This document shows, piece after piece, positions 16,481 to 25,089 of a stretch of DNA of 64,000 bases (the stretch's first letter is position 1; each line of letters begins with the position of its first letter). Source of the stretch: DAOUJH01 sp965116555 (GTDB taxonomy: Bacteria; Chloroflexota; Dehalococcoidia; Lucifugimonadales; QGNO01); contig OZ220698.1 in the NCBI GenBank assembly GCA_965116555.1, positions 1,116,001 to 1,180,000 on the forward strand, written 5' to 3'. Below the pieces are notes generated by a model. That model had not been told where the DNA came from. It did no database searches and saw nothing but the letters and a program-made list of their open reading frames with translations. Both the position numbers and the translations under genes were made by a program.

Positions 16481-17107
16481 ATGTTTAGTGCATCAGTTTT
16501 GCCCGAACTGGCGCTATCGATACTGGCGGCTTATCTCATTGGCTCTATACCAATAGCCGCGCTGGTCAGCCGCATACGCGGGGTGGACATCTTCTCCACG
16601 GGAACCGGTTTGGCTGGCGCAGCCAACGTTTTGCGAAACGTTGGCTACGTTGAAGGCTTGGTAGTTTTTACTGGAGACGCTTTAAAGGGCATACTGGCCA
16701 TAGTCGTAGCTTCATGGCTAGGCATAAGTGGAGAGGCTATACTGATCCCCGCACTTGCTACTCTTGCTGGGCATTGGAAGCCGTTCTTAACAAAGTTCCG
16801 CGGCGGCGATGGTTTGTCCCCCCTGGTAGGCATCACGATAGCCGTGATTCCGTTGTTCGGGTTGCTTGCAGTTGTAACCGGCGGCGCGGTAGCGGGCATT
16901 GCCAATCTCGCGGGCAGACATGCCTCTGTGTGGGGTGGCATAGCAGGCTACGGTTTCTTGCTGGTGCAGGCCCCCTTCACACAGGTTGATACCACTACGG
17001 CCTTGGGAATTGTGGCTCTTGCGCTCGCGGTCATGACACACGGAATAATTGGGCACCGTCGCCGGGCCGGAGGTCAGGAATCACAGGAAGCACTGATCGA
17101 ATCGTAG
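16481..17107 (+). CDS. PlsY-like glycerol-3-phosphate acyltransferase homologue
   Basis: This 208-residue membrane protein has the PlsY layout: YLIGSIPIAALVSRIRGVDI, then GTGLAGAANVLRNVG where PlsY has GSGNIGATNVLR, then GHWKPFLTKFRGGDGLSP where PlsY has KFKGGKGVAT. PlsY moves acyl groups from acyl-phosphate to glycerol-3-phosphate at the inner membrane. Two of the three signature segments are altered, including Lys to Asp in GGKG, so substrate or activity may differ. A GAGGGGGT ribosome site lies about 11 bases before the ATG. tRNA-Pro follows on the opposite strand. Confidence 0.72.
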   Translation: MFSASVLPELALSILAAYLIGSIPIAALVSRIRGVDIFSTGTGLAGAANVLRNVGYVEGLVVFTGDALKGILAIVVASWLGISGEAILIPALATLAGHWKPFLTKFRGGDGLSPLVGITIAVIPLFGLLAVVTGGAVAGIANLAGRHASVWGGIAGYGFLLVQAPFTQVDTTTALGIVALALAVMTHGIIGHRRRAGGQESQEALIES

Positions 17108-17114
17108 CCAGTTG

Positions 17115-17191
17115 TGGTCGGGGTGCCCGGACTTGAACCGGGGGCCTCTGCGTCCCAAACGCAGCGCTCTGCCAAACTGAGCTACACCCCG
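17115..17191 (-). tRNA. tRNA-Pro (anticodon UGG), CCA encoded
   Basis: Read on the minus strand, the acceptor arm CGGGGTG pairs with CACCCCG. The D arm is TAGCTCAGTTTGGCAGAGCG, the anticodon stem CTGCG/CGCAG encloses loop TTTGGGA (anticodon TGG), and the T arm CCCGG-TTCAAGT-CCGGG follows. Discriminator A is at 17118 and the CCA is encoded at 17117-17115. TGG reads proline CCN codons. Confidence 0.97.
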
Positions 17192-17284
17192 CTAGGTTTA
17201 TCCTATGGTCACAGCGGGCTATGGGTCAATGATACGGTGGCCTATTATACAGAATACACTCTTGAGAACCTTAGGGGAGGCTAA

Positions 17285-19618
17285 ATGGCTGCAATATCCC
17301 TGACAAGTGATGCTTTGACTTCGGCTCTTCCCGACACCTCGTCACCTCTGGCTCTACCGGGAATGCAATCGGCCGCCGAAGTCATCCGCGACAGATTCGG
17401 CATTCCTCACGTAAAGGCAACATCAAGCTGGGACGCCTTCTTTGCCCAGGGCTTTGTCACCGCCCAGGACAGGCTTTGGCATATGGACCTAGACAAGCAC
17501 AGGGCTTATGGTCGCTGGGCCGAATTTGCCGGGCCGCCAGGATTAGAGCAGGACTTGATGATGCGGCGTTTCCGGCTTGGAGAAAGCGCTCAAGCGGATT
17601 ACAACGCAATCGATCAATCCAGCCGCAGTATGCTGGAAGCCTATTCTGCGGGCGTAAACGCATTCATCTCAACCACTGCTGCCCTGCCAGTGGAGTACGC
17701 CCTAGTAGGAGCCGCTCCCGAACCGTGGCAGCCCTGGGACTCGCTAGCCGTTCTCAAACTACGCCACATATTCATGGGCACATTTGAATCCAAGACATGG
17801 CGCGCCAAATTGGTCAACCACCTGGGGCCTGAGAAAGCCGCCGCCCTCCTTCCCGGCTATCAGAAAGGACAACTCCTGATCCTGCCTCCCGGCGCGGAAT
17901 ACCTGGGAGACCAGACAGACGTGTTGGAGGAGCTGAGCAAAGGGGCCAACGCCGCCTACTGGCTTCAAGAACACGACGCCGGCAGCAACAACTGGGTTGT
18001 TTCCGGAAGCAGGACCGCATCGGGAAAGCCCCTGCTAGCAGGCGATCCCCACCGTGCCCTGGATACGCCCAACGTCTATTATCAGAACCACATATCCTGT
18101 CCGGACTTCGACGGCATCGGGCTCTCCTTCCCAGGAGTGCCCGGCTTCCCTCACTTTGGCCACAACCGGCACGTTGCCTGGTGCGTTACCCATACCGGCG
18201 CCGATTATCAGGACTTATTCGTCGAGCGGTTCAAAGATGGTAACCCAACCAAGTACGAGTTCAAGGGTAGCTGGCTGGACGCCGAAGTGCACAAAGAGAC
18301 CATCCTGGTTCGCGGCGCCGACCCCGTTGAAATCAACGTAACGGTGACGCACCACGGGCCCGTCATATCCGGGGACCCGTCCCAAGGCAGCGGAATCTCC
18401 TTTTGCTACAGCGCCACCGCCGGGCCCAACAACGCCGCCGATGCTCTGCTCGGCATGCTCACCTCCGAGTCCACAGACGAATTGCAAGAGGCCATACGTC
18501 CCTGGGTAGACCCTTGCAACAACTTCCTATTCGCGGACGTGCACGGCAACATCGGGTACCGCACCCGCGGCCGGTTGCCCGTAAGGTCACGCGCCAACGC
18601 CTGGCTGCCCGTGCCCGGCTGGACGGGAGAGCACGAATGGACAGGCGCAGTCCCATTCGAGGAGATGCCGCATCTCACAAACCCTGAGCAGGGCTATATC
18701 GTCACCGCCAACAACAAGGTAATCGACGACTCCTACCCTCACTACATCGCCCTGGACTTCGCTCCCGGTTTCAGAGCCAGTCGTATAAATGAAAGGCTGC
18801 TCCGCATAGACAACGTCACCGTGGACGACATGGCCTCCGTTCATAAGGAAAAGACCTCTATTCCCGGACAGGCCTTTGCCAAGCTGCTGATAGACGTGCC
18901 CACCCAGGACGAGCTCTCCTCCCAAGCCAAGGACGTACTGATTGGCTGGGACGGCGTGGTACAGCAGGACGGCGCAGCCCCCACCATCTACAACGCCTTT
19001 CGAGATAATCTGGTCAAACTGGTCTTGCAGCCTTACCTCGGCTCTCTGGCCGGGGACGCCTTCGACACCCTGGGCAGGGGCGGCCCGGCGCACATCGGAC
19101 GGCTCAAGTCCAAGTTCCACACCATGATTGAAGAGGACGACCATACTCTCCTCCCACCGGGCGCAGACTGGCAGTCGCTGATGAGCACGGCGCTTGCTCA
19201 GGCCGCGAAACAGCTGGAGGAGATGCTGGGGCCGGACGTAGAGGGATGGCTTTGGAGCAAGCTGCATCGCACCAAGCCGCGGCACCCGCTATCGGCGCTG
19301 TTCCCTGAGTCCGCCCAAGTGCTCGACCCACCGTCATTCCCCATGGACGGCGACGCCGATACTCCCCTTGCCGCTTCCTACCCCATGGCGGAGCCGTTCA
19401 CGGTCATGGGCATGTCCGTAGCAAGGTACGTCTTTGACTTGAGCGACTGGGACAATTCCAGATGGATAGTGCCCCTTGGCTCGTCCGGCCATCCGGGAAG
19501 CCCGCACTATGCAGACCAGGCCGCCATATGGGCCAACGTTGAACTGATCCCCATGCTCTACGACTGGACCGGGCTGGAGCAGCAGGCCGAATCCCGTCAG
19601 GAGCTGAAGCCAGAATAA
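17285..19618 (+). CDS. Penicillin acylase family amidohydrolase
   Basis: This 777-residue protein is a penicillin amidase-family Ntn-hydrolase precursor. The A-chain begins with IRDRFGIPHVKA and AQGFVTAQDRLWHMD. The B-chain would start at Ser234 in GSNNWVVSGS after autocatalytic cleavage, and contains GDPHRAL, the HHGPVIS segment and FADVHGNIGY. Such enzymes hydrolyse amides such as beta-lactams, acyl-homoserine lactones or other acylated amines. No convincing signal peptide is visible, which is unusual for the family. A strong TAGGGGAGG ribosome site precedes the ATG. The next gene is an HpcH/HpaI aldolase 18 bases on, probably cotranscribed. Confidence 0.93.
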   Translation: MAAISLTSDALTSALPDTSSPLALPGMQSAAEVIRDRFGIPHVKATSSWDAFFAQGFVTAQDRLWHMDLDKHRAYGRWAEFAGPPGLEQDLMMRRFRLGESAQADYNAIDQSSRSMLEAYSAGVNAFISTTAALPVEYALVGAAPEPWQPWDSLAVLKLRHIFMGTFESKTWRAKLVNHLGPEKAAALLPGYQKGQLLILPPGAEYLGDQTDVLEELSKGANAAYWLQEHDAGSNNWVVSGSRTASGKPLLAGDPHRALDTPNVYYQNHISCPDFDGIGLSFPGVPGFPHFGHNRHVAWCVTHTGADYQDLFVERFKDGNPTKYEFKGSWLDAEVHKETILVRGADPVEINVTVTHHGPVISGDPSQGSGISFCYSATAGPNNAADALLGMLTSESTDELQEAIRPWVDPCNNFLFADVHGNIGYRTRGRLPVRSRANAWLPVPGWTGEHEWTGAVPFEEMPHLTNPEQGYIVTANNKVIDDSYPHYIALDFAPGFRASRINERLLRIDNVTVDDMASVHKEKTSIPGQAFAKLLIDVPTQDELSSQAKDVLIGWDGVVQQDGAAPTIYNAFRDNLVKLVLQPYLGSLAGDAFDTLGRGGPAHIGRLKSKFHTMIEEDDHTLLPPGADWQSLMSTALAQAAKQLEEMLGPDVEGWLWSKLHRTKPRHPLSALFPESAQVLDPPSFPMDGDADTPLAASYPMAEPFTVMGMSVARYVFDLSDWDNSRWIVPLGSSGHPGSPHYADQAAIWANVELIPMLYDWTGLEQQAESRQELKPE

Positions 19619-19636
19619 CCACCAAAGGAGTCTACT

Positions 19637-20416
19637 ATGCGTCCCAACAAGATAAAGGCCATGTGGCGCGAGGGCAAACCCGCAGCGGCGGGATGGTTGT
19701 CCACGGGCAACACCTACCTGGCCGAGGCCATGGCCCACGCCGGATACGACACCGTAATCATCGACATGCAGCACGGCATGGGCGTCACCGAGGACATAGC
19801 CATCGCCTGCATGCAGGCGATCTCCACCACCGATACCGTTCCCATGGTGCGCCTGCCCTGGAACGACCCCCGGGTCATACAGTCCGTTCTCGACGCCGGC
19901 GCATATGGCGTCATTGTTCCCCTGGTCAACACCTATGAGGACGCCGTTGCCGCGGGACGCGCCTCTCGCTATCCGCCCATCGGCGACAGGAGCTTTGGCG
20001 CAAACCGCGCCCGCTTCTACGCGGGAGCGGACTACGCGGAGCACGCCAACGACGAAATCATAGTGCTGGTGATGATAGAGACGCTGCAGGCCGTGGAAAA
20101 CCTGGAGCAGATAGCCCAAGCTCCCGGCATAGACGGCTTCTACATCGGCCCGTCCGACCTGGCCGTCTCCATGGGGCTGTCCCCCGGCCCGGACGCCTTC
20201 AAGCACCCCGATCACCTGGCGGCCTGCCAGCGCGTTCTTGACGTAGGGAACGCTACCGGCATGGTGCCCTGCCATCACGGCGTCGGTCCCGCCGACGCGG
20301 CCCGACTCTTTGCCCAGGGGTTCAAGCTCTGCCAGATAGGCAGCGACATCCTCATGGTGACCAACGGCGCAGCCAGCGCCTTAAAAACGCTGGCAGAAGA
20401 ACGGGGGAAGGTTTAG
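19637..20416 (+). CDS. HpcH/HpaI-family class II aldolase
   Basis: This 259-residue protein is a TIM-barrel aldolase of the HpcH/HpaI family. It has the base-bearing DMQHG motif near residue 37, the DRSFGANRARFYAG substrate loop, and the metal ligands Glu in MIETLQAVEN and Asp in YIGPSDLAVSMG. The family splits 4-hydroxy-2-oxo acids to pyruvate (or a homologue) and an aldehyde. The exact substrate cannot be read from sequence. AAAGGAG lies eight bases before the ATG. It follows the penicillin acylase closely and converges on the radical SAM gene. Confidence 0.9.
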   Translation: MRPNKIKAMWREGKPAAAGWLSTGNTYLAEAMAHAGYDTVIIDMQHGMGVTEDIAIACMQAISTTDTVPMVRLPWNDPRVIQSVLDAGAYGVIVPLVNTYEDAVAAGRASRYPPIGDRSFGANRARFYAGADYAEHANDEIIVLVMIETLQAVENLEQIAQAPGIDGFYIGPSDLAVSMGLSPGPDAFKHPDHLAACQRVLDVGNATGMVPCHHGVGPADAARLFAQGFKLCQIGSDILMVTNGAASALKTLAEERGKV

Positions 20417-20430
20417 GGACAGGGACAACC

Positions 20431-21777
20431 TCACGCCCCCGCTCCAGACAGCACGGGCGATGCGGCGCGCAGACCGGCTATCGGGCAGCTTCCGCAGGCC
20501 GGGGTTACGCACGAGGAGCACCCGCCGCCCGCAGATGCCACGGGCAGCGCTCGCTCCGGCGGCGTCTTTACCTTCGTTTTATCGCCGAGGGCGAAGTCCA
20601 TCTTCAGTTGCCGCGACTGCTCTGGCTTGTAGCCGTTGAATCCCACGAACGCCTTTGCCCTTTTGACCACCACTCCCATGGCCTGCAGGTCGCGCCAGGT
20701 GTCTATGCGGTGTTCTGACCTGTACTTCACTATCCGCTCCGCGGAGGTCGGTCCCACGCCGGGAACCCTGATGAGCTGTCTGTAATCGGCGTGGTTCACG
20801 TCGACGATGTTCCCCCAGAGCTGGTCCAGCGCCACCTGCAGCTTGGGATCAACGTCCATTGAAAGATGGCCCTTGGGATCGAAGGCGGTCTTCAATTCCT
20901 CCGCCGAGTAGCCGTATATCCTGCTCAGCCAGTCGGTCTGATAGAGGCGGTGCGCTCTCATCATGGGCGTGGCGGGATGCTCCTCCAGCGGGGTGTAACG
21001 GGCGGGACGAAACGGCTGGTAGTAGACGCGCTTGAAGCCCCACTGACCGTAGAGCTGCGTCATCCGCTGGTATATGTCCCAGTCCGATTCATCGGCGGCG
21101 CCAACCACCATCTGGGTAGCCTGTCCTACCGCACCACCCTTGCCATCGTCTTTTATCAGGCGGTGTATGGCCGACATTGGGTCCAGTATGTGCGACTGGT
21201 AGTCTTTCATCGTGCTCAGGCGCTCCATGTGGGCCTGTGAAGGGGTCTCTATGTTGATCGACAAGCGCGTGCCGAGGCGGTAGGCCGCCTCCAGGTATTC
21301 CTCCGTAGCGCCCGGCATAACCTTGAGATGGATGTACCCCTTGAACTTGTAGCGGTTGCGCACAACGTCTACCACATCTATCAGCTTGCTCATGGTCTTG
21401 TCGGGGCTGCCCGAGATACCGGAACTGAGGAACAGGCCGTCCACGGTATGCCTGCCGTGCATCTCCATGAACAGCTTGGCCAGCTCGTCCACTTTGAACC
21501 CGTACCGCCTGCGGGGCACCCAGGTGCTGTTGGGGCAGTAGAAGCAGTCGTACTTGCAGACGTCGGTGAACATAACCCGCATCAGAGAGATGGTCTTGCC
21601 GCCGGGCATGATCGCCTTGTAGACTCCGGCGGGCATGTCGCGGTTTCTGGACTGCGAATAGGCGTTCCTGGGCATGTTAAAGCGTCGCGCCGCATCCTCC
21701 GACAGCACGTCGTCCCCTGCCATACCTCCCAGCAGCCGCAGCTTGTCATAGGCGTCCGGTGCGGTCCTAACCAGCAT
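20431..21777 (-). CDS. Putative DNA modification/repair radical SAM protein (SPL-like)
   Basis: This 448-residue protein has the radical SAM cluster ligands Cys74, Cys78 and Cys81 (CKYDCFYC). A helix-hairpin-helix-like DNA-binding element (LIRVPGVGPTSAERIVKYR) lies near residues 310-330. The pattern matches the family described as a putative DNA modification/repair radical SAM protein, which is often linked to a uracil-DNA glycosylase-like partner; no such partner is beside it here. The C-terminus ends in a cysteine cluster (GGGCSSCVTPACGSCP), possibly binding another metal centre. ATG at 21777 is fixed by AGGAGGT seven bases upstream; the frame remains open to 22212. Confidence 0.88.
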   Translation of the reverse strand: MLVRTAPDAYDKLRLLGGMAGDDVLSEDAARRFNMPRNAYSQSRNRDMPAGVYKAIMPGGKTISLMRVMFTDVCKYDCFYCPNSTWVPRRRYGFKVDELAKLFMEMHGRHTVDGLFLSSGISGSPDKTMSKLIDVVDVVRNRYKFKGYIHLKVMPGATEEYLEAAYRLGTRLSINIETPSQAHMERLSTMKDYQSHILDPMSAIHRLIKDDGKGGAVGQATQMVVGAADESDWDIYQRMTQLYGQWGFKRVYYQPFRPARYTPLEEHPATPMMRAHRLYQTDWLSRIYGYSAEELKTAFDPKGHLSMDVDPKLQVALDQLWGNIVDVNHADYRQLIRVPGVGPTSAERIVKYRSEHRIDTWRDLQAMGVVVKRAKAFVGFNGYKPEQSRQLKMDFALGDKTKVKTPPERALPVASAGGGCSSCVTPACGSCPIAGLRAASPVLSGAGA

Positions 21778-22409
21778 AATGACCTCCTGAAAAAGAACTG
21801 ATGTTCTATTTGATGACGTCAGGAATGCTCTTGTCAAGGGGTCTATGACGTGCCACGGGACTTTGCTTTGCAGGGGGTCAGGGTGAGGTTGAACACTGGA
21901 CAAAAAGTGGCGTTTTTTGCGTCGAAAAGGGGTTTTTGGCACAAAATGGCGTTTGATGGTGGAGTCGTGTTGTGCCTGAGAAGGGGGAATCGTTTCCAAC
22001 ATTATGTTAAGTACAAGGCTAAATACGAGCCAAATTTTGGCGGAGGTGAGAAACGAATCAAATTCCGGGGCAAGGTTGAGGTCAGAAATCCGTCGAGGTG
22101 GGGCGGTTTTTGTCCGGAGAAGTGCGGCCCTCCTCCCAACCCCTGGATTCCCGATCGGGTCGGGAATGACGGATGAGGAAATGGACAGGCGGTAGCTACA
22201 GGTAGTGCTCATGGATAGAGGATAAGGGGAGAGTGCAGGAGTGAGAAAGTAGGAAATGTCTGAGCATCACGCTGGGATCCAAGAGACGCCCTGCCCTACC
22301 GCTGCTTCACCCCCATCTCAATCTTCCCCCGTCAATGGGGAAGAGGTTCGCACAAAAGCTGATGCAATGAGCTATATGGTTTAACATAGGCAAAAAGAGG
22401 GATTTGAAG
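21778..22409. repeat. Spacer with a diverged dispersed element and inverted copies of other repeats
   Basis: Over 600 bases without a credible gene. About 21868-22085 is the partner, in opposite orientation, of the element at about 7275-7470. At 22139-22172 there is a GGATTCCCGATCGGG-type palindrome with TCGGGAATGAC. At 22307-22350 is an inverted copy of the CTTCCCCC...GGGGGAAG hairpin repeat with its CACCCCCATCTCAATC tail. Open frames crossing this interval encode repeat sequence only. Confidence 0.75.
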
Positions 22410-22949
22410 ATGAAACCCATCGAAGCGATTGTTTTCAACTACCAACGGACTCACGAGCGCGCCATAGGTGCGGTCAGCGAGCTATCAGACGATCAACTCA
22501 AGTGGCGTCCCAACCTGACGGCGCCATCCATCGGCTTCCATATCTGGCACATGGCGCGGTGGGCCGATGATCTCGTCGAGACTATCAAAGGACCAGGGAG
22601 CGAGATATGGCAAAGGGAAGGAGTTGCTGAGAGATGGGGCCTGACTCCGAGCAATTTAGGCCAAGCAGAGACGGGCGCAGGTATGGGTGACGATATGTCT
22701 GGGAACTTGAGGTTGCCTGCAAGGGATGAGATATTGGACTACGTCCGGAGAGCATTCTCCGCCGCATATGAAGCCGTATCGTCTCTTAGCGAAAGCTCTT
22801 TCGAAAGGCCCAGCTATTCAAGAGGCCACGGAGAAGAGCAGCCCATTGGCGACATAGTGGTAAGTGCAATCACTCATAACAACCGCCACCTGGGAATGAT
22901 GGAAGCCCTTAGAGGCTTGCTGGGTATGCCGGGCACAGCAACCGTGTGA
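22410..22949 (+). CDS. DinB-family protein
   Basis: This 179-residue protein fits the DinB/YfiT four-helix bundle. The metal-binding histidines appear in IGFHIWHMARWADD and in the C-terminal ITHNNRHLGMMEALRG. Family members include thiol transferases such as those using bacillithiol or mycothiol, and uncharacterised metal enzymes. ATG at 22410 follows AGAGG nine bases upstream; a TTG two codons earlier is less likely. The gene stands alone on the plus strand, converging on the small gene at 22959. Confidence 0.85.
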   Translation: MKPIEAIVFNYQRTHERAIGAVSELSDDQLKWRPNLTAPSIGFHIWHMARWADDLVETIKGPGSEIWQREGVAERWGLTPSNLGQAETGAGMGDDMSGNLRLPARDEILDYVRRAFSAAYEAVSSLSESSFERPSYSRGHGEEQPIGDIVVSAITHNNRHLGMMEALRGLLGMPGTATV

Positions 22950-22958
22950 CTCCGGAAG

Positions 22959-23318
22959 CTACGCCGCTTCCACGTCGGTGAGGTCGGCCAGGAGCAGGTA
23001 AGGTTCGCCCCACTGACTAGCGTCGTCCAGACTCCATTCGCCTGCATCGTGATCCGGCGTCAGTCGCAGGCCGAAGTCGCCGCCGTGTATCAGAAACGAG
23101 AACCCTGCGCCTGAATCGCCCACCTTGGCGCAGAACGCCTCACAGGCGGAGCCGTCCTCATCGCTGCACCAACCGGTGACCAGACACCAGCCGTAGGAGC
23201 CGTCCGGCCGTTCCACCCTAACGCGTGATACTTGCCAAGGCTCTTCCAAGGCTTCAAAGACCTGCTGAGGGTGGTAGTCGCAGTTCGGGCTGGGTTCCAC
23301 TTCCACGGTTATAATCAT
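22959..23318 (-). CDS. Hypothetical protein in amidase operon
   Basis: This 119-residue acidic protein is not a family I recognise. It begins MIITVEVEPSPNCDYHPQQVFEALEEPWQVSRV, has several tryptophans and cysteines, and contains GFSFLIHGGDFGLRL near residue 75. No signal peptide or membrane helix is seen. Its ATG overlaps the stop of the upstream small gene (ATGA), and that gene in turn follows the amidase by seven bases, so the three form one transcript. Confidence 0.65.
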   Translation of the reverse strand: MIITVEVEPSPNCDYHPQQVFEALEEPWQVSRVRVERPDGSYGWCLVTGWCSDEDGSACEAFCAKVGDSGAGFSFLIHGGDFGLRLTPDHDAGEWSLDDASQWGEPYLLLADLTDVEAA

Positions 23319-23542
23319 TCGTCTGCCAGCACCGTCTTGAGCCGAGAATCAAGCGTTGGCAACCAGTCCTCAAGAGACGTGGTCAGGGGAACCGTGATCT
23401 CAATCATCCCGGCTTCACTTTTCCTGACGGAGCCAGGGTCCTCCTTGGACAGGTCAACCCTTATATGTTCACGGTCGATTCCGTGGGCATCGGTAACTTC
23501 AAAGATGAGGCCCATGTCGGACATGGAAATGATGTCTTCCAT
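23315..23542 (-). CDS. Small hypothetical protein in amidase operon
   Basis: This protein of 75 residues (MEDIISMSDMGLIFEV at the start) is mostly beta-strand with acidic side chains and ends TLDSRLKTVLADE. No family is recognised. Start at 23542 is chosen because it clears the amidase stop (23550) by seven bases; the frame itself is open back to 23671 inside the amidase gene. The stop overlaps the start of the next small gene by four bases. Confidence 0.55.
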   Translation of the reverse strand: MEDIISMSDMGLIFEVTDAHGIDREHIRVDLSKEDPGSVRKSEAGMIEITVPLTTSLEDWLPTLDSRLKTVLADE

Positions 23543-23549
23543 GACAGGC

Positions 23550-24974
23550 TCAGGAAACGGGAGGCCTGAATCTTGCCCAGGGCCGCGCCTGTTCAAAGGC
23601 GGCGGAGGCTTGCAGGACTGTTGCTTCAGCGCCCTTATGGCCAATGATCTGCAGGCCCACCGGCATACCATCGCTATTGAAGCCGCAGGGAACGCTGGAC
23701 GCGGTGTGCCCGCTCATGTTTATGGGGAACGTGAGCGGAGTGAAGCCCCAGAATGCGCCCACCTCCTTGCCATCAATGATGGTGGGACGCTCCTCCACGG
23801 GGAAGGCCGCCGTAGCCAAGGTAGGCGTAAGCAGCAGGTCATATTGGGTCACTATGTTGTTCATTTGATAACGGTGCCATTCCAGGCCGTGCAGAGCCGA
23901 AGCGAGCCTGGAAGCGGGCCAGGTCACCGCCTCTTCCAGCATCTCCCTGAGCTGGTCGGTGTATTCATCAGCGCGGGTCTCCAGCAACTCGGTATTCACC
24001 GCGGCGTAGTCGGAGAGCCAGATGATCATGAATATGTTGCGCAGATTATCATGGTCTATGGGGACATCCGCCTGCTCAACGGTTGCGCCAAGCTCTTCAA
24101 AGACATGCGCCGCCTCTTCTGTGATGCGGCGCACTTCCGGGTCTATAGCCAGCGACCCCATGTCGGGGCTCCAGCCTATTCTCAGTCCGGCAACGCCCTT
24201 GTCCAGCTTAGCCGAAAAGTCGGGTGGGTCTTCCTGGAGAGCAATGGCATCCTCCGGGTCAGGGCCGGCCATAACCTGGAGCAGCAGAGCCGTATCCCGC
24301 ACGGTGCGGGTCATGGGGCCGTTCTGGGAGAACTGGCCCCATCCGCCGGGACCTTTGTAAGGCCTGGCCACCCTACCCTGCGTGGGTTTGATGCCAAAGG
24401 TGCCGCAGAGGCTGGACGGAATGCGGATTGACCCTCCGCCGTCGCTGCCCTGTGCCAGGGGATGCAACCCGGCGGCAAGCCCTGCTCCGGCGCCTCCGCT
24501 GGAACCTCCCGACGTACGCTTAGTATCCCAGGGATTGCGGCACGGTTCACCCAGCCTGTTCTCGGTAGTGGCAGAAGCGCCGAACTCAGGAGTATTGGTC
24601 TTGCCCAGAATAACGGCCCCCGCTTCCTTGATGCGTCTGACCACCGGCTCGTCGTTCTGTGGTACAAAGTCTTTGAACAACAAGGAACCCCTGGTCGTGC
24701 GCACTCCCTTGGTCAAGTTGAGGTCCTTGATAGATATGGGGATGCCGTGCAGCGGGCCCAGCGGCTGGCCGGATTGAATGGCAGCCTCCGCCTGCTTAGC
24801 GTCTTGCATCGCTTCGTCGGCGGTGACGGTGAGATAGGCGTTCAGGTTATGGTCCAAAGCCTCGATACGCCGCAGGTAAAGCTCGGTCAGCTCCACAGGC
24901 GATACCTGCTTGGACGCCATCATGTCGCGCAGTTTCCAAGCCGGAGTAAAAGCTAGCTCTTGATCAGTAGTCAT
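23550..24974 (-). CDS. Amidase (amidase signature family)
   Basis: This 474-residue protein has the amidase-signature catalytic triad Lys83 (GIPISIKDL), cis-Ser159 (GGSSGGAGAGLAAG) and Ser182 (GSDGGGSIRIPSS). These enzymes hydrolyse carboxylic acid amides; some are GatA subunits, but no gatB or gatC is nearby, so a stand-alone catabolic amidase is more likely. ATG at 24974 has GGGAGGC seven bases upstream; the frame stays open to 25031. It heads an operon with two small unknown genes and is divergent from the Ldh2-type dehydrogenase. Confidence 0.93.
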   Translation of the reverse strand: MTTDQELAFTPAWKLRDMMASKQVSPVELTELYLRRIEALDHNLNAYLTVTADEAMQDAKQAEAAIQSGQPLGPLHGIPISIKDLNLTKGVRTTRGSLLFKDFVPQNDEPVVRRIKEAGAVILGKTNTPEFGASATTENRLGEPCRNPWDTKRTSGGSSGGAGAGLAAGLHPLAQGSDGGGSIRIPSSLCGTFGIKPTQGRVARPYKGPGGWGQFSQNGPMTRTVRDTALLLQVMAGPDPEDAIALQEDPPDFSAKLDKGVAGLRIGWSPDMGSLAIDPEVRRITEEAAHVFEELGATVEQADVPIDHDNLRNIFMIIWLSDYAAVNTELLETRADEYTDQLREMLEEAVTWPASRLASALHGLEWHRYQMNNIVTQYDLLLTPTLATAAFPVEERPTIIDGKEVGAFWGFTPLTFPINMSGHTASSVPCGFNSDGMPVGLQIIGHKGAEATVLQASAAFEQARPWARFRPPVS

Positions 24975-25089
24975 ACGTGCCTCCCTATCTATTGGCAGCA
25001 CTAGTCTAGTTTCTTGAAAGCGCCGCTGCAACAGTTGGATAAAGGGTGGTTTGGGATTATTATTGCCTAGTATTCAAACGGAGGAAGAG

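Noticed and set aside
21845..22212. N-terminal extension of the radical SAM gene
   Set aside because: The upstream frame reads dispersed repeat sequence, and AGGAGGT fixes the start at 21777.
23232..24431. 399-residue open frame opposite the amidase
   Set aside because: Antisense shadow of the amidase and small genes; no domain, and the minus-strand genes have clear ribosome sites.
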